Shown here piece by piece: positions 1 through 9,498 of a stretch of DNA of 64,000 nucleotides. The DNA is from Marinobacter persicus. GTDB lineage: Bacteria; Pseudomonadota; Gammaproteobacteria; Pseudomonadales; Oleiphilaceae. Numbering within the stretch: the first letter of the stretch is position 1; each line of letters opens with the position of its first letter. The stretch covers positions 1-64,000 of the forward strand of contig NZ_PTIV01000009.1 of NCBI RefSeq assembly GCF_002934325.1. The letters run 5' to 3'. The notes beneath the pieces were generated by a model. That model was given only the letters and a program-made list of their open reading frames with translations, was not told where the DNA came from and made no database searches. Position numbers and translations under genes: made by a program.

Positions 1-2
1 AG

Positions 3-65
3 GATGGCACCAAACAATATAAGGTCTCGCCCGGGTTGCTCAGGCCGCTACGCGATGTGAAATAA
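3..65 (+). CDS. C-terminal end of an unidentified protein (partial)
   Basis: An open frame runs in from the left edge and stops at TAA 63-65. Its 20 visible codons read as a plausible C-terminus (DGTKQYKVSPGLLRPLRDVK). No start or domain is visible, so no function can be given. It is on the same strand as ktrA, about 93 bp upstream, and could equally be a chance frame. Confidence 0.35.
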   Translation, partial: DGTKQYKVSPGLLRPLRDVK

Positions 66-158
66 GTCCACTACGTCGTGGAATGAACGCTTACGCAGTG
101 CGGACATTTACAGCTACACTCATTTGTTGAAAAACGAACAATCAATGGGACTGTATCA

Positions 159-812
159 ATGATCAAAAAGCAGCAGTTTATTGTTATCGGTCTCGGCGTT
201 TTTGGCGCAACAATCGCTCGGGAACTCACTAGACTGGGACATGAGGTGCTGGGTATCGATTCAGACGAACATTGTGTCGACCGGCTGGCGGAAGAAATTA
301 CCCATGCGGTTATTGCTGATGTCGCCGATGAAAACTCCCTGATCGAGTTGAACGCGGGCAGCTATGACGCAGCGGTGGTTGCCATTGGTCGAAATGTTGA
401 GGCTACCATGCTGGCCACTCTTCAACTCAGGGAACTGGGGGTCAAGAAAGTCTGGACCAAAGCCCTGACAAACCAACACCACCGGATTCTGGAGAGGCTC
501 GGTGCAACGCGAGTTATTGCCCCGGAGTTTGAAATGGGAGTCCGAATTTCACAGGAACTGAATTACCCGATGGTGCACGATTACCTGGGTCTCGACGATG
601 ACTATTTCATCGTGGACTTTCACACCACAGACGATCTCATCGACAAAACAATCGGCGATGTCATTAATGATGAGCCAGTGGAAGCCCTGGTTGTGAAGCG
701 GATGAAGGAAGCTCACCCTCACCCGGACCATACCTGGAAAATCCGTAATGGAGATCGAATTGTCCTTGGGGGAAAACTGGACGACCTGAGAGACCTCGTC
801 AGCCGCCTATGA
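159..812 (+). CDS. ktrA: KtrA/TrkA-type RCK regulatory subunit of a K+ uptake system
   Basis: This is a cytoplasmic regulatory subunit that binds nucleotide and gates a TrkH/KtrB-type potassium channel. The 217-residue protein has one RCK unit. The N-terminal Rossmann part (about residues 5-120) starts with the glycine-rich turn GLGVFG at residues 12-17 and has an acidic residue in GIDSDE at the end of the second strand. The RCK_C part (about 135-217) follows. The length fits single-RCK KtrA rather than the double-RCK TrkA of about 458 residues. The ATG at 159 has only a weak upstream purine run (GGGAC). The stop overlaps the start of ktrB by 4 nt (ATGA), so the two subunits are translationally coupled. 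The family assignment is firm; ion and ligand specificity are inferred from the family. Confidence 0.9.
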   Translation: MIKKQQFIVIGLGVFGATIARELTRLGHEVLGIDSDEHCVDRLAEEITHAVIADVADENSLIELNAGSYDAAVVAIGRNVEATMLATLQLRELGVKKVWTKALTNQHHRILERLGATRVIAPEFEMGVRISQELNYPMVHDYLGLDDDYFIVDFHTTDDLIDKTIGDVINDEPVEALVVKRMKEAHPHPDHTWKIRNGDRIVLGGKLDDLRDLVSRL

Positions 813-2176
813 AAGTCCATTTTCTGGATCTTGTTTCCCATCACACAAACGGCGAGACACCAGGGAAAGGGAGCATCAACCCTCCCCGGCTTCTGCTTGA
901 ATCGTTTTTGTTTCTCATTGCTCTTGGGGCGTGCCTTCTCAAGTTACCTTTCGCGACCGTTGAGCCGGTTTCCTGGATGGAAGCGGCCTTCACCGCTACC
1001 TCGGCAATCACCGTGACCGGCCTCGTGGTTGTGGATACCGGGAGTCAATACACCTTGTTTGGGCAATTGGTGATACTGGCCCTGATACAACTGGGCGGGC
1101 TTGGGTTAATGACATTCGCGGTACTCACCGCCCTCGCTCTGGGTTTCAAGCTGCGTCTGGAACACCAACTGGTCGCACAGGAAGCCTTCAACGAGATTTC
1201 CCTTCAGACCGCCCGAAGGGCCGGTGGCTCCATTGCGCTGTTTGCAGTGACCGCCGAAGCCATCGGTATTGTGTTGCTCGGCCTGTTTTTCGTCCCGGAA
1301 CTGGGATGGACCGAGGGTCTTTACCAGGCCTTTTTCTACACAATCTCAGCGTTTAACAATGCTGGTTTTGCTCTGTCGCCAGAAAGCCTTTCTGCCTACG
1401 TTGACCATCCTGGCATCAGTCTGTCCGTGACGGCTCTGTTTATCACTGGCGGCCTGGGCTATATCGTCGTCATGGAACTCTTCGACAAGCGCTGCTGGTC
1501 GCGGCTGTCGGTTTACGTCAAAGTCATTCTGTTGGCTACCCTGCTGCTGAACCTGTCTGCCACCGGCGCCATTCTGCTACTGGAATTTGGCAACCCCGCC
1601 ACCCTTGGAGCGCTGGACAGTTTCTGGGACAAACTCCTCGCCGCCTGGTTTCAGGGCGTTACGCCACGCACAGCTGGCTTCAACACTCTCGATATTGGCG
1701 CGTTAACGGCTGGCACCAGCGTACTGATGCTGCTTCTAATGTTCGTAGGGGGTGCCCCGAACTCCACGGCCAGTGGTATCAAAATATCGACTTTCGTCAT
1801 TATGCTCGCCGCAACCCGTTCGTTTTTGCGAGGCAATCTGAATGTGAGTTTCTTCAAACGCTCTCTCAGCAGCGAGACGGTACTCAAGGCCCTCGCCACA
1901 GCCACCATCGGGATGGCGGTGGTCTTCCTGGGCGTAATTTCACTGAGCATCCTGGTTGAGGATGAGTTTCTGGACATCGCGTTTGAGGTGGTTTCCGCGT
2001 TCGGCACCGTTGGTCTGTCCCGAGGAACCACCGGCGAGCTGGGCACAGCAGGCCAGCTGGTCATCATGGCAATCATGCTGATCGGACGCCTTGGCCCACT
2101 CACTTTGGGTTATACCCTGACAGTGCGCCGTAAATCCCGCGTTCGATATGCGAAAACCGAGTTTCCTGTTGGCTGA
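809..2176 (+). CDS. ktrB: KtrB/TrkH-family K+ transporter membrane subunit
   Basis: This inner-membrane potassium-translocating subunit has 455 residues and is hydrophobic throughout, as expected for the superfamily of K+ transporters with four membrane-pore-membrane repeats. The four degenerate filter segments can be picked out: the ITVTGL region, SAFNNAGF, TPRTAGFNT and SAFGTVGLS, each with the conserved filter glycine. It starts inside the ktrA stop (4-nt overlap), which supports a two-subunit KtrAB system. KtrAB systems are typically constitutive, moderate-affinity and Na+-coupled. Here the pair lies directly upstream of the inducible high-affinity kdp operon on the same strand, separated by a 126-bp gap holding candidate kdp control sites. 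Confidence 0.9.
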   Translation: MKVHFLDLVSHHTNGETPGKGSINPPRLLLESFLFLIALGACLLKLPFATVEPVSWMEAAFTATSAITVTGLVVVDTGSQYTLFGQLVILALIQLGGLGLMTFAVLTALALGFKLRLEHQLVAQEAFNEISLQTARRAGGSIALFAVTAEAIGIVLLGLFFVPELGWTEGLYQAFFYTISAFNNAGFALSPESLSAYVDHPGISLSVTALFITGGLGYIVVMELFDKRCWSRLSVYVKVILLATLLLNLSATGAILLLEFGNPATLGALDSFWDKLLAAWFQGVTPRTAGFNTLDIGALTAGTSVLMLLLMFVGGAPNSTASGIKISTFVIMLAATRSFLRGNLNVSFFKRSLSSETVLKALATATIGMAVVFLGVISLSILVEDEFLDIAFEVVSAFGTVGLSRGTTGELGTAGQLVIMAIMLIGRLGPLTLGYTLTVRRKSRVRYAKTEFPVG

Positions 2177-2202
2177 TCCCAACGGTCGAACCATAGCCCT
2201 CA

Positions 2203-2256
2203 CTTTTTAACGAACTTTTTACGACCAGCCCCGGATTTGGTCATCGAATTTTTACG
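2203..2256 (+). promoter_or_regulatory. Candidate KdpE operator: repeated TTTTTACG
   Basis: TTTTTACG occurs at 2216-2223 and again at 2249-2256, spaced 33 bp (about three helical turns). A variant, TTTTTAACG, starts at 2204. Known KdpE sites are T-rich with TTTACA-like repeats upstream of kdpF. The position, 47-100 bp before the kdpF start, fits an activator site. This is an inference from sequence alone; no convincing -35/-10 pair was found. Confidence 0.4.
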
Positions 2257-2302
2257 CCCCTCCCCAGCACCATAAAGACACACTCACTGAAGGAGACCGA
2301 GC

Positions 2303-2383
2303 GTGTCTACTTTCCTGTTCATTGTTTCCGTAGCAGTCGGCGCCTACCTGGTCGCCGCCCTGCTATGGCCCGAGAGGTTCTGA
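2303..2383 (+). CDS. kdpF: KdpF small membrane subunit of the K+ ATPase
   Basis: This is a 26-residue single-span membrane peptide that stabilises the KdpFABC potassium pump. It starts at GTG 2303 behind a clear AAGGAGA ribosome-binding site and ends in ALLWPERF, matching the LLxPERF C-terminus typical of KdpF. One hydrophobic helix fills almost the whole peptide. It is the first gene of the kdp operon. A second tiny ORF lies between it and kdpA, where kdpF is usually directly adjacent. Confidence 0.85.
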   Translation: MSTFLFIVSVAVGAYLVAALLWPERF

Positions 2384-2385
2384 CC

Positions 2386-2466
2386 ATGGCACTGATCGGC
2401 ATTGGCATCATTCTGGGACTGTTTGGCCTGTGTTTTATGTTTATTGATCTGGAGGAGCGGCTGTGA
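2386..2466 (+). CDS. Second tiny membrane peptide in the kdp operon
   Basis: A 26-codon ORF (MALIGIGIILGLFGLCFMFI then DLEERL) starts 2 nt after the kdpF stop. It has a GAGAGG sequence at workable spacing and ends overlapping the kdpA GTG start by 4 nt. It is one hydrophobic helix with an acidic/basic tail. From memory, tiny ORFs ending in an ERL-like motif accompany kdp operons in other phyla, but I cannot assign a family. Tight packing between kdpF and kdpA suggests it is translated, possibly as an extra pump-stabilising helix or a translational coupler. Confidence 0.6.
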   Translation: MALIGIGIILGLFGLCFMFIDLEERL

Positions 2467-4175
2467 ACGAGGTCATCGTAATTTACGCGGTCACGCTTCT
2501 GTTGGCGTGGCCCTTGGGCAAATATATTGCAGGCGTTTTCGACGGCGCCAAGGGGACGGCGGGCGCTGTCTTTCTGCCGGTGGAAAACGGCCTGTACCGA
2601 CTGTTTCGCGTGGACCCTTTCCAGCCCATGAACTGGCAGGGTTATGGCAACGCGCTGCTCAAACTCCACCTTGCTCTGGTTCTGATCGTCTTCGGCCTGC
2701 TGATGGCCCAGGGCTTTCTGTTCCTGAACCCGGACGGGATCGACGGCATCAGCTGGGACCTGGCGCTTCATACGGCTGTCTCGTTCCTGACCAATACCAA
2801 CCAGCAGCACTATTCGGGGCAGGCACAGCTGAGCTACCTGGCCCATACCTTTGGGATTGTCACACTCCAGGTGGTAACGCCGGCAGCTGGCATGGCAGCG
2901 CTGGTGGCGATTGTTCGTACACTTCTGGGTCGTTCAGACAAGAAGAAACAACCGGCCGTCGATGGTGTTGTCTCCGTGGGTAACTTCTACGAAGACATCA
3001 CCCGGGCCATTGTTCGCGTCATGTTGCCGGTCGCTGCGGTGGTGGCACTGATCATTGCCTCCCAGGGCGTGCCGAACAGCTATGAAGGTGCCCGCACCGC
3101 CATTCCACTGGACCAGACCGCCGGCATGGAAGAACAGAACATTCCGATCGGCCCGGTGGCACCCATGGTGGCCATCAAGCAGATAGGCACCAATGGCGGT
3201 GGCTGGTACGGCCCCAACTCCAGCGTCCCCCTGGAAAACCCGACGCCACTGAGCAACTTCGTGCAAACCGTATCCATCGTTCTCATTCCGGCGGCCCTGG
3301 TGTTCGCCCTGGGCTTTATGACCGGCCGTCGCCGCCTGGCCATGGTGGTGATGGGAGTGATGGTGGTGATGTCGGTGTCACTGACGTCGGTGGCGATATG
3401 GTCCGAAAACCAGCCGAACGTCGCCTTCTCCGGGCTTGCCGCAGACGGTGAGAACCTGGAAGGCAAGGAAGTCCGGTTTGGTGCCACCGCAACCGCACTC
3501 TGGGGCAGCTGGACCACCCAGACCTCGAACGGGTCGGTCAACGGCATGCACGACAGCTTCAACCCCATTGGCGGCATGGTTCCGATGATCGACATGTTCA
3601 TCAACGTCACCTTCGGTGGTATCGGCGTGGGTCTGATCGGTTACCTGCTGTTTCTGCTGCTGGCCGCCTTCCTCGGCTCCCTGATGATCGGTCGTGCCCC
3701 GGAAATCGCCGGCAAGTCGCTGGAAACCCGGGAAATGAAGCTGGTGTGTATTGCGCTGTTGATCCAGCCGCTGCTGATTCTGGGTTTCAGCGCCATCACC
3801 GTTGCCTTCCCGGCGTTGACCGGCAACTCCAATCCGGGCTTCCACGGCATCAGCCAGGCGATATACGAGTACACCTCAGCCTTTGCCAACAATGGCTCCG
3901 GCTTTGAAGGCCTCGGCGACGACAGCGTGTGGTGGAACGTGACCTGTGCAGTCAACCTCGCCCTCGGTCGTTTCATTCCAATCCTGGCGCCCCTGGCCAT
4001 TGCGGCCTCGCTCGCGGCCAAGCGTTCCGCTCCTGAAGGTCGCGGCAGCCTGAGCATCGACACGCCCACCTTCGGGCTGATGACCCTGGCGGTGATTGTG
4101 ATGTTTACCCTGCTGAGCTTTATGCCGGTGCTGATTCTCGGCCCGATCGCTGAAGCCCTGGCTCTGATGTCCTGA
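2463..4175 (+). CDS. kdpA: Potassium-transporting ATPase, K+-binding subunit KdpA
   Basis: KdpA is the K+-selecting, channel-like subunit of the KdpFABC pump in the inner membrane, evolutionarily related to KtrB/TrkH. The protein has 570 residues (about 557 in E. coli) with repeated hydrophobic segments. Filter-region signatures are visible: [22 protein letters not shown] and NNGSGFEGL. Translation starts at GTG 2463 with GGAGGAG upstream. The start overlaps the stop of the preceding tiny ORF (GTGA), indicating translational coupling. The stop lies a few bases before kdpB. Confidence 0.97.
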   Translation: MNEVIVIYAVTLLLAWPLGKYIAGVFDGAKGTAGAVFLPVENGLYRLFRVDPFQPMNWQGYGNALLKLHLALVLIVFGLLMAQGFLFLNPDGIDGISWDLALHTAVSFLTNTNQQHYSGQAQLSYLAHTFGIVTLQVVTPAAGMAALVAIVRTLLGRSDKKKQPAVDGVVSVGNFYEDITRAIVRVMLPVAAVVALIIASQGVPNSYEGARTAIPLDQTAGMEEQNIPIGPVAPMVAIKQIGTNGGGWYGPNSSVPLENPTPLSNFVQTVSIVLIPAALVFALGFMTGRRRLAMVVMGVMVVMSVSLTSVAIWSENQPNVAFSGLAADGENLEGKEVRFGATATALWGSWTTQTSNGSVNGMHDSFNPIGGMVPMIDMFINVTFGGIGVGLIGYLLFLLLAAFLGSLMIGRAPEIAGKSLETREMKLVCIALLIQPLLILGFSAITVAFPALTGNSNPGFHGISQAIYEYTSAFANNGSGFEGLGDDSVWWNVTCAVNLALGRFIPILAPLAIAASLAAKRSAPEGRGSLSIDTPTFGLMTLAVIVMFTLLSFMPVLILGPIAEALALMS

Positions 4176-4182
4176 GTGGAGA

Positions 4183-6207
4183 ATGATGATGTCCAAAAGA
4201 ACCCCCAAAATGACTGACTCACTTGATCCGGGCAGTGTGTTCGGCCAGTCAATCAGGCGCCTGTCTCCGAAAGATCTGGCCCGCAACCCGGTCATGATGG
4301 TTGTTGGTACTGGAACCCTGATCACCTTCCTGCTGGGCCTCAGCAATCTTGCCCAGGGTAAGCCTGCCGGCCTGGATTTCGCCATCTGCGCGATTCTTTT
4401 ATTCACGGTGTTGTTCGCCAACGGCGCCGAATCCGTCGCCGAAGCTCGGGGCAAGGCCCAGGCCGGAGCACTCAGGGCAACAAGGAAGGATCTGAAAGCC
4501 CGCAAACTCGATGGCGAACAGTACAAGGAAGTAGCGGCGACAGACTTGCGCCGGGGCGACCGCGTGCTGGTCAAACCCAACGAGCTGATCCCCGCCGACG
4601 GTGAAATCGTCACCGGTGCCGCAACCATCAACGAATCGGCAGTGACCGGTGAATCGGCGCCCGTGCTCCGAGAAGCACGCACGGATAACAGCGGTGTCAG
4701 TGCCGGTACCAAAGTACTCTCCGATGAGATTGTGGTTGAGGTGACGGTCGATCCCGGTAATTCACTGCTGGATCGTATGATTGCCCTGGTTGAAGGGGCT
4801 AAACGGCAGAAAACTCCGAGCGAGCTGGCGCTCTCGGTTTTGCTGGCTGCCATGACCCTGGTGTTCCTGATTGTGGTGGTTACCCTGGTGCCCTTTGGGG
4901 GATTTGTCGGTGCCACACCCTCCTTCTCGGTGTTGGTTGCACTGCTCGTTTGCCTGATTCCGACCACCATTGGCGGGCTGCTCCCGGCCATCGGCATTGC
5001 CGGTATGGACCGGGCCATGCGTGCGAATGTGATTGCAAAATCGGGCAAGGCCGTAGAGGTGGCAGGTTCCATCGATACTTTACTGCTGGACAAAACCGGC
5101 ACCATCACTCTGGGTGATCGCAAAGCCACCGCCTTTGAAGCCGTTCAGGGCGTCGCGCCCGGCACATTGCGAGACGCAGCATTATTGACGTCCCTGGCGG
5201 ACCCTACCCCAGAGGGCAAATCCGTGGTTGCCCTGGCCAGAGATAAAGGCTCGGATGCCGAGGCTTCCGAGGGCACAGAGTTCATCGAGTTCTCTGCCAA
5301 CACCCGCATGTCCGGCGTGGATTTACCCGATGGTCGGATTCTTCGCAAAGGTGCAACGGATGCGATTCGCAAATTCGTCACCGAAAATGGCGGGAACTAC
5401 CCTCAGGAAACCGACCGCCTGGTAGACCGGGTCGCCAAGAACGGTGCAACCCCGCTGGTGGTGTCTGAAGGCAATCGCGTACTTGGCGTTATCGCCCTGT
5501 CGGACGTCATCAAATCTGGCATCAAAGAGCGGTTCGCCAAGTTACGGGAAATGGGTGTCAAAACGGTGATGATCACCGGCGACAACCCGGTGACGGCAGC
5601 CGCGATTGCCGCCGAGGCCGGCGTTGACGATTTTGTTGCCGAAGCCACCCCTGAGCAGAAGCTGGACATCATCCGGAAAGAGCAGGATGAAGGCCGCATG
5701 GTGGCGATGATGGGTGACGGCACCAACGATGCCCCTGCCCTGGCCCAGGCCGACCTGGGACTTGCCATGAATTCCGGCACTCAGGCGGCTCGCGAAGCCG
5801 GCAATATGGTGGATCTTGATTCGGACCCCGGCAAATTGTTAGAGGTGGTCGAAATTGGGAAACAGCTGCTGATCACACGCGGCTCGCTGACCACTTTCTC
5901 CCTGGCCAATGATGTGGCCAAGTACTTCGCCATCCTGCCTGCATTGTTCGTCACCAGCCTGCCTGCGCTGGATGCCCTCAACGTGCTTGATCTGGCCAAC
6001 CCGGTCAGTGCGGTGCTGGCGGCGACCATTTTCAATGCCTTGATCATACCGGCTCTGATCCCGTTCGCGCTGAAGGGTATCCAGTTCAAACCAGCCAGTG
6101 CGACCCAACTGCTGCGCCGTAACCTTCTGATTTTTGGCCTCGGCGGGCTGTTGCTGCCGTTTGCGGCGATCAAGGCGCTGGACCTGATGCTTACCGTGGT
6201 CATCTGA
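4183..6207 (+). CDS. kdpB: Potassium-transporting ATPase, ATP-binding subunit KdpB
   Basis: This P-type ATPase subunit couples ATP hydrolysis to K+ import through KdpA. All core motifs are present: the actuator TGES, the phosphorylation motif DKTGTIT (Asp about residue 303), MITGDNP, and the hinge [10 protein letters not shown]. The open frame has 674 codons. Three consecutive ATG codons open it (4183, 4186, 4189). The purine-rich GAGTGGAGA ends at 4182, so the third ATG (4189) has the best ribosome-binding spacing and is the likely true start, giving 672 residues. It lies between kdpA (7 bp) and kdpC (13 bp). Confidence 0.97.
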   Translation: MMMSKRTPKMTDSLDPGSVFGQSIRRLSPKDLARNPVMMVVGTGTLITFLLGLSNLAQGKPAGLDFAICAILLFTVLFANGAESVAEARGKAQAGALRATRKDLKARKLDGEQYKEVAATDLRRGDRVLVKPNELIPADGEIVTGAATINESAVTGESAPVLREARTDNSGVSAGTKVLSDEIVVEVTVDPGNSLLDRMIALVEGAKRQKTPSELALSVLLAAMTLVFLIVVVTLVPFGGFVGATPSFSVLVALLVCLIPTTIGGLLPAIGIAGMDRAMRANVIAKSGKAVEVAGSIDTLLLDKTGTITLGDRKATAFEAVQGVAPGTLRDAALLTSLADPTPEGKSVVALARDKGSDAEASEGTEFIEFSANTRMSGVDLPDGRILRKGATDAIRKFVTENGGNYPQETDRLVDRVAKNGATPLVVSEGNRVLGVIALSDVIKSGIKERFAKLREMGVKTVMITGDNPVTAAAIAAEAGVDDFVAEATPEQKLDIIRKEQDEGRMVAMMGDGTNDAPALAQADLGLAMNSGTQAAREAGNMVDLDSDPGKLLEVVEIGKQLLITRGSLTTFSLANDVAKYFAILPALFVTSLPALDALNVLDLANPVSAVLAATIFNALIIPALIPFALKGIQFKPASATQLLRRNLLIFGLGGLLLPFAAIKALDLMLTVVI

Positions 6208-6220
6208 GGAGACCAATATC

Positions 6221-6823
6221 ATGACTGAATCGAACTCCGTAACCGTAACGCGGTCTGCATCCTGGCTTTCCGCTGCCAGGGCGGCCATTGTTTTCATCTT
6301 GCTATGCGGTGGATTATATCCTCTGCTGGTCACAACGGCGGGTAAGGTCATGTTTCCACATCAAGCCTTTGGGAGCATGATTATCGTTGATGATACCGTG
6401 GTGGGGTCAGAATTGGTTGGACAACCCTTTAAAGCCCCGAAATACTTCCATGGCCGGCCTTCAGCTGCGGGCTACGATCCGTTTTCCGTCGGCGGTTCCA
6501 ACTATGCGCCCAGCAATCCTGACCTGCGGGCTCGTGTTGCCGAGCACTCAGCAGGTATTGCCCAGAGAGAGGGTGTTAATCCTGATTCTATCCCGGTGGA
6601 TCTGCTTGCGGCCTCAGGCTCCGGCATAGACCCGCACATCTCACCGGAATCGGCGATTGTTCAGGCTGAACGAGTGGCAAGAGCGCGGAGTATTCCCGTT
6701 TCCCGGGTCAATAAATTCATAGAACGATACACTGAAGGCCCCACACTGGGTATTTTGGGCCAGCGTCGGGTTAATGTTCTCAGGATTAACCTGGCACTGG
6801 ATGGCAAGGAGTCTCTCAATTGA
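6221..6823 (+). CDS. kdpC: Potassium-transporting ATPase subunit KdpC
   Basis: KdpC is the single-span chaperone-like subunit of KdpFABC that raises nucleotide affinity of KdpB. The 200-residue protein has one N-terminal membrane segment (about residues 18-38) and a soluble domain containing family hallmarks: the FHGRPSAAGYDP region, GGSNYAPSNP and the SGSGIDPHISP motif near the middle. GAGGAG precedes the ATG at good spacing. The stop overlaps the TTG start of kdpD. Confidence 0.96.
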   Translation: MTESNSVTVTRSASWLSAARAAIVFILLCGGLYPLLVTTAGKVMFPHQAFGSMIIVDDTVVGSELVGQPFKAPKYFHGRPSAAGYDPFSVGGSNYAPSNPDLRARVAEHSAGIAQREGVNPDSIPVDLLAASGSGIDPHISPESAIVQAERVARARSIPVSRVNKFIERYTEGPTLGILGQRRVNVLRINLALDGKESLN

Positions 6824-9498
6824 ACCAAGGCGATTGTCATCGCCCCAACCCCGATGCGCTCCTGAAGACTCAGGAGCGTGAATCGGCCGGGGGGCTGAAA
6901 GTCTTTTTGGGAGCCGCCCCCGGGGTCGGCAAGACCTATCAGATGCTTCAAGCAGCCCATGAATTGAAGCGGCAAGGCGTCGATGTTGTGGTCGGTGTCG
7001 CCGAAACCCATGGTCGGGCCGACACTCTGGCCCTGTGCGAGGGGCTTGAGCAGCTTCCGACAAAAGAGATCGAGTACGCTGGCAATCGGTTTCGGGAATT
7101 CGATCTCGATGCCGCCCTGGCACGAAAACCAGACGTGCTGTTACTGGATGAGCTGGCTCATCGAAATATCCCGGGAACCCGCCACCCCAGACGTTACCAG
7201 GACATAGAGGAACTGCTGGATCAGGGCATCACCGTCTGGACGGCAATCAACATTCAACATCTGGAAAGCCTGTCGGATGTAGTTGCCAGCATCACGGGTG
7301 TGCGGATGCGCGAAACCGTCCCTGACTCCCTCCTGGAGCGGGCCCGGGATATTGTGCTGGTGGATCTCGCCCCCTCGGAGCTTCTGGAGCGTTTGAAGCA
7401 GGGGAAGGTCTATGTCCCGGAACAGGCCCGTGCAGCCATGGACGGGTATTTCTCACCATCGAACCTGTCGGCACTGCGAGAGCTCGCAGTTCAAACCATT
7501 GCCGAGCGGCTCGATTCCGATGTGCGGGATACGATGCAATCCCGGGGTATCGAAGGCCCCTGGCACATTCGATCCAGGATGCTGGTTGCAGTGGACGGCT
7601 CCGGTCAGGGTGAGACACTGGTGCGCGCAGCGCGGCGTCTCGCTGAAAGGCGCAAAGCACCCTGGACGGTGGTTACCGTGGACAATGGCCGGGCCGGCGC
7701 GGACGAGCGGCAACGATTGGGAAAAGCGTTTGATCTTGCTTCCCGGTTGGGCGCTGAAGTCAAAACCCTTCGGGGACACAACGTGGCCGAAGAAATCCTC
7801 GCGTTTGCCAGGGATCAGAACGTTACAACGCTGATTCTCGGGCGCTCCCACAATCGTTGGTGGCACTTCAAAAAGTCCACCAGCCGTGTCCTGCTGGAAC
7901 AGGCGGAAGCCTTTGAAGTCACATTTATCCCTGTGCCCAGAAAGCAACGTCGCCGGCTTGTCCAGCTGTCCAGCCAGCCGTTTCAGTGGAGCGACTACGC
8001 CTGGGCCGTGGGCAGCGTTGGCGCTGCCACCGTCATATCAATGGGGCTTCAGAACGTACTGCCGCTGGGCAACCTTTCGCTCATTTTCCTGACATCCGTA
8101 CTCTGGGTGGCGGCCCGCACCGGCATCCGGCCCGCACTGTTCACGGCGGCATTAAGCTTTCTGACTTATAACTTCTTCTTCACAGAACCTCGCCTGACTT
8201 TCCACATGGCGGATACCGACGAGCTCCTGACGGTGGTGTTCTTCCTGGTTATTGCCGTCACCGGAGGCAACCTTGCCGGCCGCTTGCGGGATCAGGTCCG
8301 GATGCTGCGTGCCTCTAACGATCTCTCCGACGCACACCTGGAGTTTACCCGCCGCCTCGCCTCCGCCCCCGACATTACCTCGGTCCAGACCGAGGCGGTG
8401 GAGGTGCTTTATAAACAACTCAAAATACCCTTGATCATTGCGCAACGGAGCCCTGAGAACGGGGCCCTTGAAGTTATGGCTCAGGGTGGCGATTCGCACT
8501 CGTTAAACAATGCAGACCGATCCGCCATTGACTGGGCCATCAAAAACGGCAAGCCCAGCGGTGCCTTTTCCGACACACTGAACAGCCTTCCATGGCGATT
8601 TGAACCCATCGAAGCAGACGGAGAAGTCTACGGCGTGCTCGGCCTACGGGTCGACGGTATAAATCCGGAGTATTACCGGGGCCTCGCCATCAGCGTTTAC
8701 GTGCATCAGTTGGGCCTCGCGTGGTTCCGGACCCGTCTGGCCGCGAATCTATCCGAATCAAGGGTGGCCGAAGAAACCGAACGGCTGCGCTCCGCTTTGC
8801 TTTCGTCTATCTCCCATGACCTTCGCACACCGCTTTCTTCGATGATTGGCTCAGCCAGCACCCTGAAATCCATGTCCGACAGACTGTCGGATGAGGATCG
8901 GGACAGCCTTCTGGATTCCGTCCTCGGCGAGGGGGAGCGTCTGGACCGATACATTCGGAACCTGCTGGACATGACCAAACTGGGCCACGGCACTCTCAAA
9001 ATCGAACGCGACTGGATCGCCCTCACCGACATCCTGTCCTCGGCGCTCCGACGTACCCGTAATCTCATGTCAAAAGTGCGGGTGGAACGTGAGGTACAAG
9101 AAAACCTGCCGTTGCTCTTCGTGCATCCCGCACTCATTGAACAGGCCTTGGTGAACGTTCTGGAAAATGCCGCCAAGTTCGCACCCGATGGCTCAACCTT
9201 GAGCATACAGGCCCGCCAAAGCGGTGATGAACTGATTCTCGCCATTTCGGACGAAGGCCCGGGCATCCCGGAAGGTCAACGTGATCAGGTATTTGATATG
9301 TTCTTCACAGGTGGTGAGGGTGACCGGGGACCGCACGGTAGCGGGTTAGGCTTGGCCATTTGCCATGGCATGATCGCAGCTCATGGCGGTCGAATTCGGG
9401 CATTGGCCGGTCCAGATGGCCAGGGAGCCACCATCGAAATGGCGCTGCCTTTGATAGAATCCCCTGAACAAGAGCCCAGCCGGGGAGCCAGTGAATGA
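6820..9498 (+). CDS. kdpD: Sensor histidine kinase KdpD
   Basis: KdpD is the membrane kinase that senses K+ limitation and turgor or ionic stress and phosphorylates KdpE. The 892-residue protein has the full layout: an N-terminal KdpD domain with Walker A GAAPGVGKT (residues 31-39), a universal-stress-like domain (about 250-375), four membrane spans (about 395-500), a GAF-like region (about 510-640), HisKA with phospho-acceptor His666 in SISHDLRTPL, and a HATPase with N, G1 and G2 boxes (VLENAAKFAPD, SDEGPGIP, GSGLGLAICHG). It starts at TTG 6820 overlapping the kdpC stop, with AAGGAG about 8 nt upstream. A TTG start with overlap is consistent with lower, coupled expression relative to the pump. 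Confidence 0.97.
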   Translation: MNQGDCHRPNPDALLKTQERESAGGLKVFLGAAPGVGKTYQMLQAAHELKRQGVDVVVGVAETHGRADTLALCEGLEQLPTKEIEYAGNRFREFDLDAALARKPDVLLLDELAHRNIPGTRHPRRYQDIEELLDQGITVWTAINIQHLESLSDVVASITGVRMRETVPDSLLERARDIVLVDLAPSELLERLKQGKVYVPEQARAAMDGYFSPSNLSALRELAVQTIAERLDSDVRDTMQSRGIEGPWHIRSRMLVAVDGSGQGETLVRAARRLAERRKAPWTVVTVDNGRAGADERQRLGKAFDLASRLGAEVKTLRGHNVAEEILAFARDQNVTTLILGRSHNRWWHFKKSTSRVLLEQAEAFEVTFIPVPRKQRRRLVQLSSQPFQWSDYAWAVGSVGAATVISMGLQNVLPLGNLSLIFLTSVLWVAARTGIRPALFTAALSFLTYNFFFTEPRLTFHMADTDELLTVVFFLVIAVTGGNLAGRLRDQVRMLRASNDLSDAHLEFTRRLASAPDITSVQTEAVEVLYKQLKIPLIIAQRSPENGALEVMAQGGDSHSLNNADRSAIDWAIKNGKPSGAFSDTLNSLPWRFEPIEADGEVYGVLGLRVDGINPEYYRGLAISVYVHQLGLAWFRTRLAANLSESRVAEETERLRSALLSSISHDLRTPLSSMIGSASTLKSMSDRLSDEDRDSLLDSVLGEGERLDRYIRNLLDMTKLGHGTLKIERDWIALTDILSSALRRTRNLMSKVRVEREVQENLPLLFVHPALIEQALVNVLENAAKFAPDGSTLSIQARQSGDELILAISDEGPGIPEGQRDQVFDMFFTGGEGDRGPHGSGLGLAICHGMIAAHGGRIRALAGPDGQGATIEMALPLIESPEQEPSRGASE

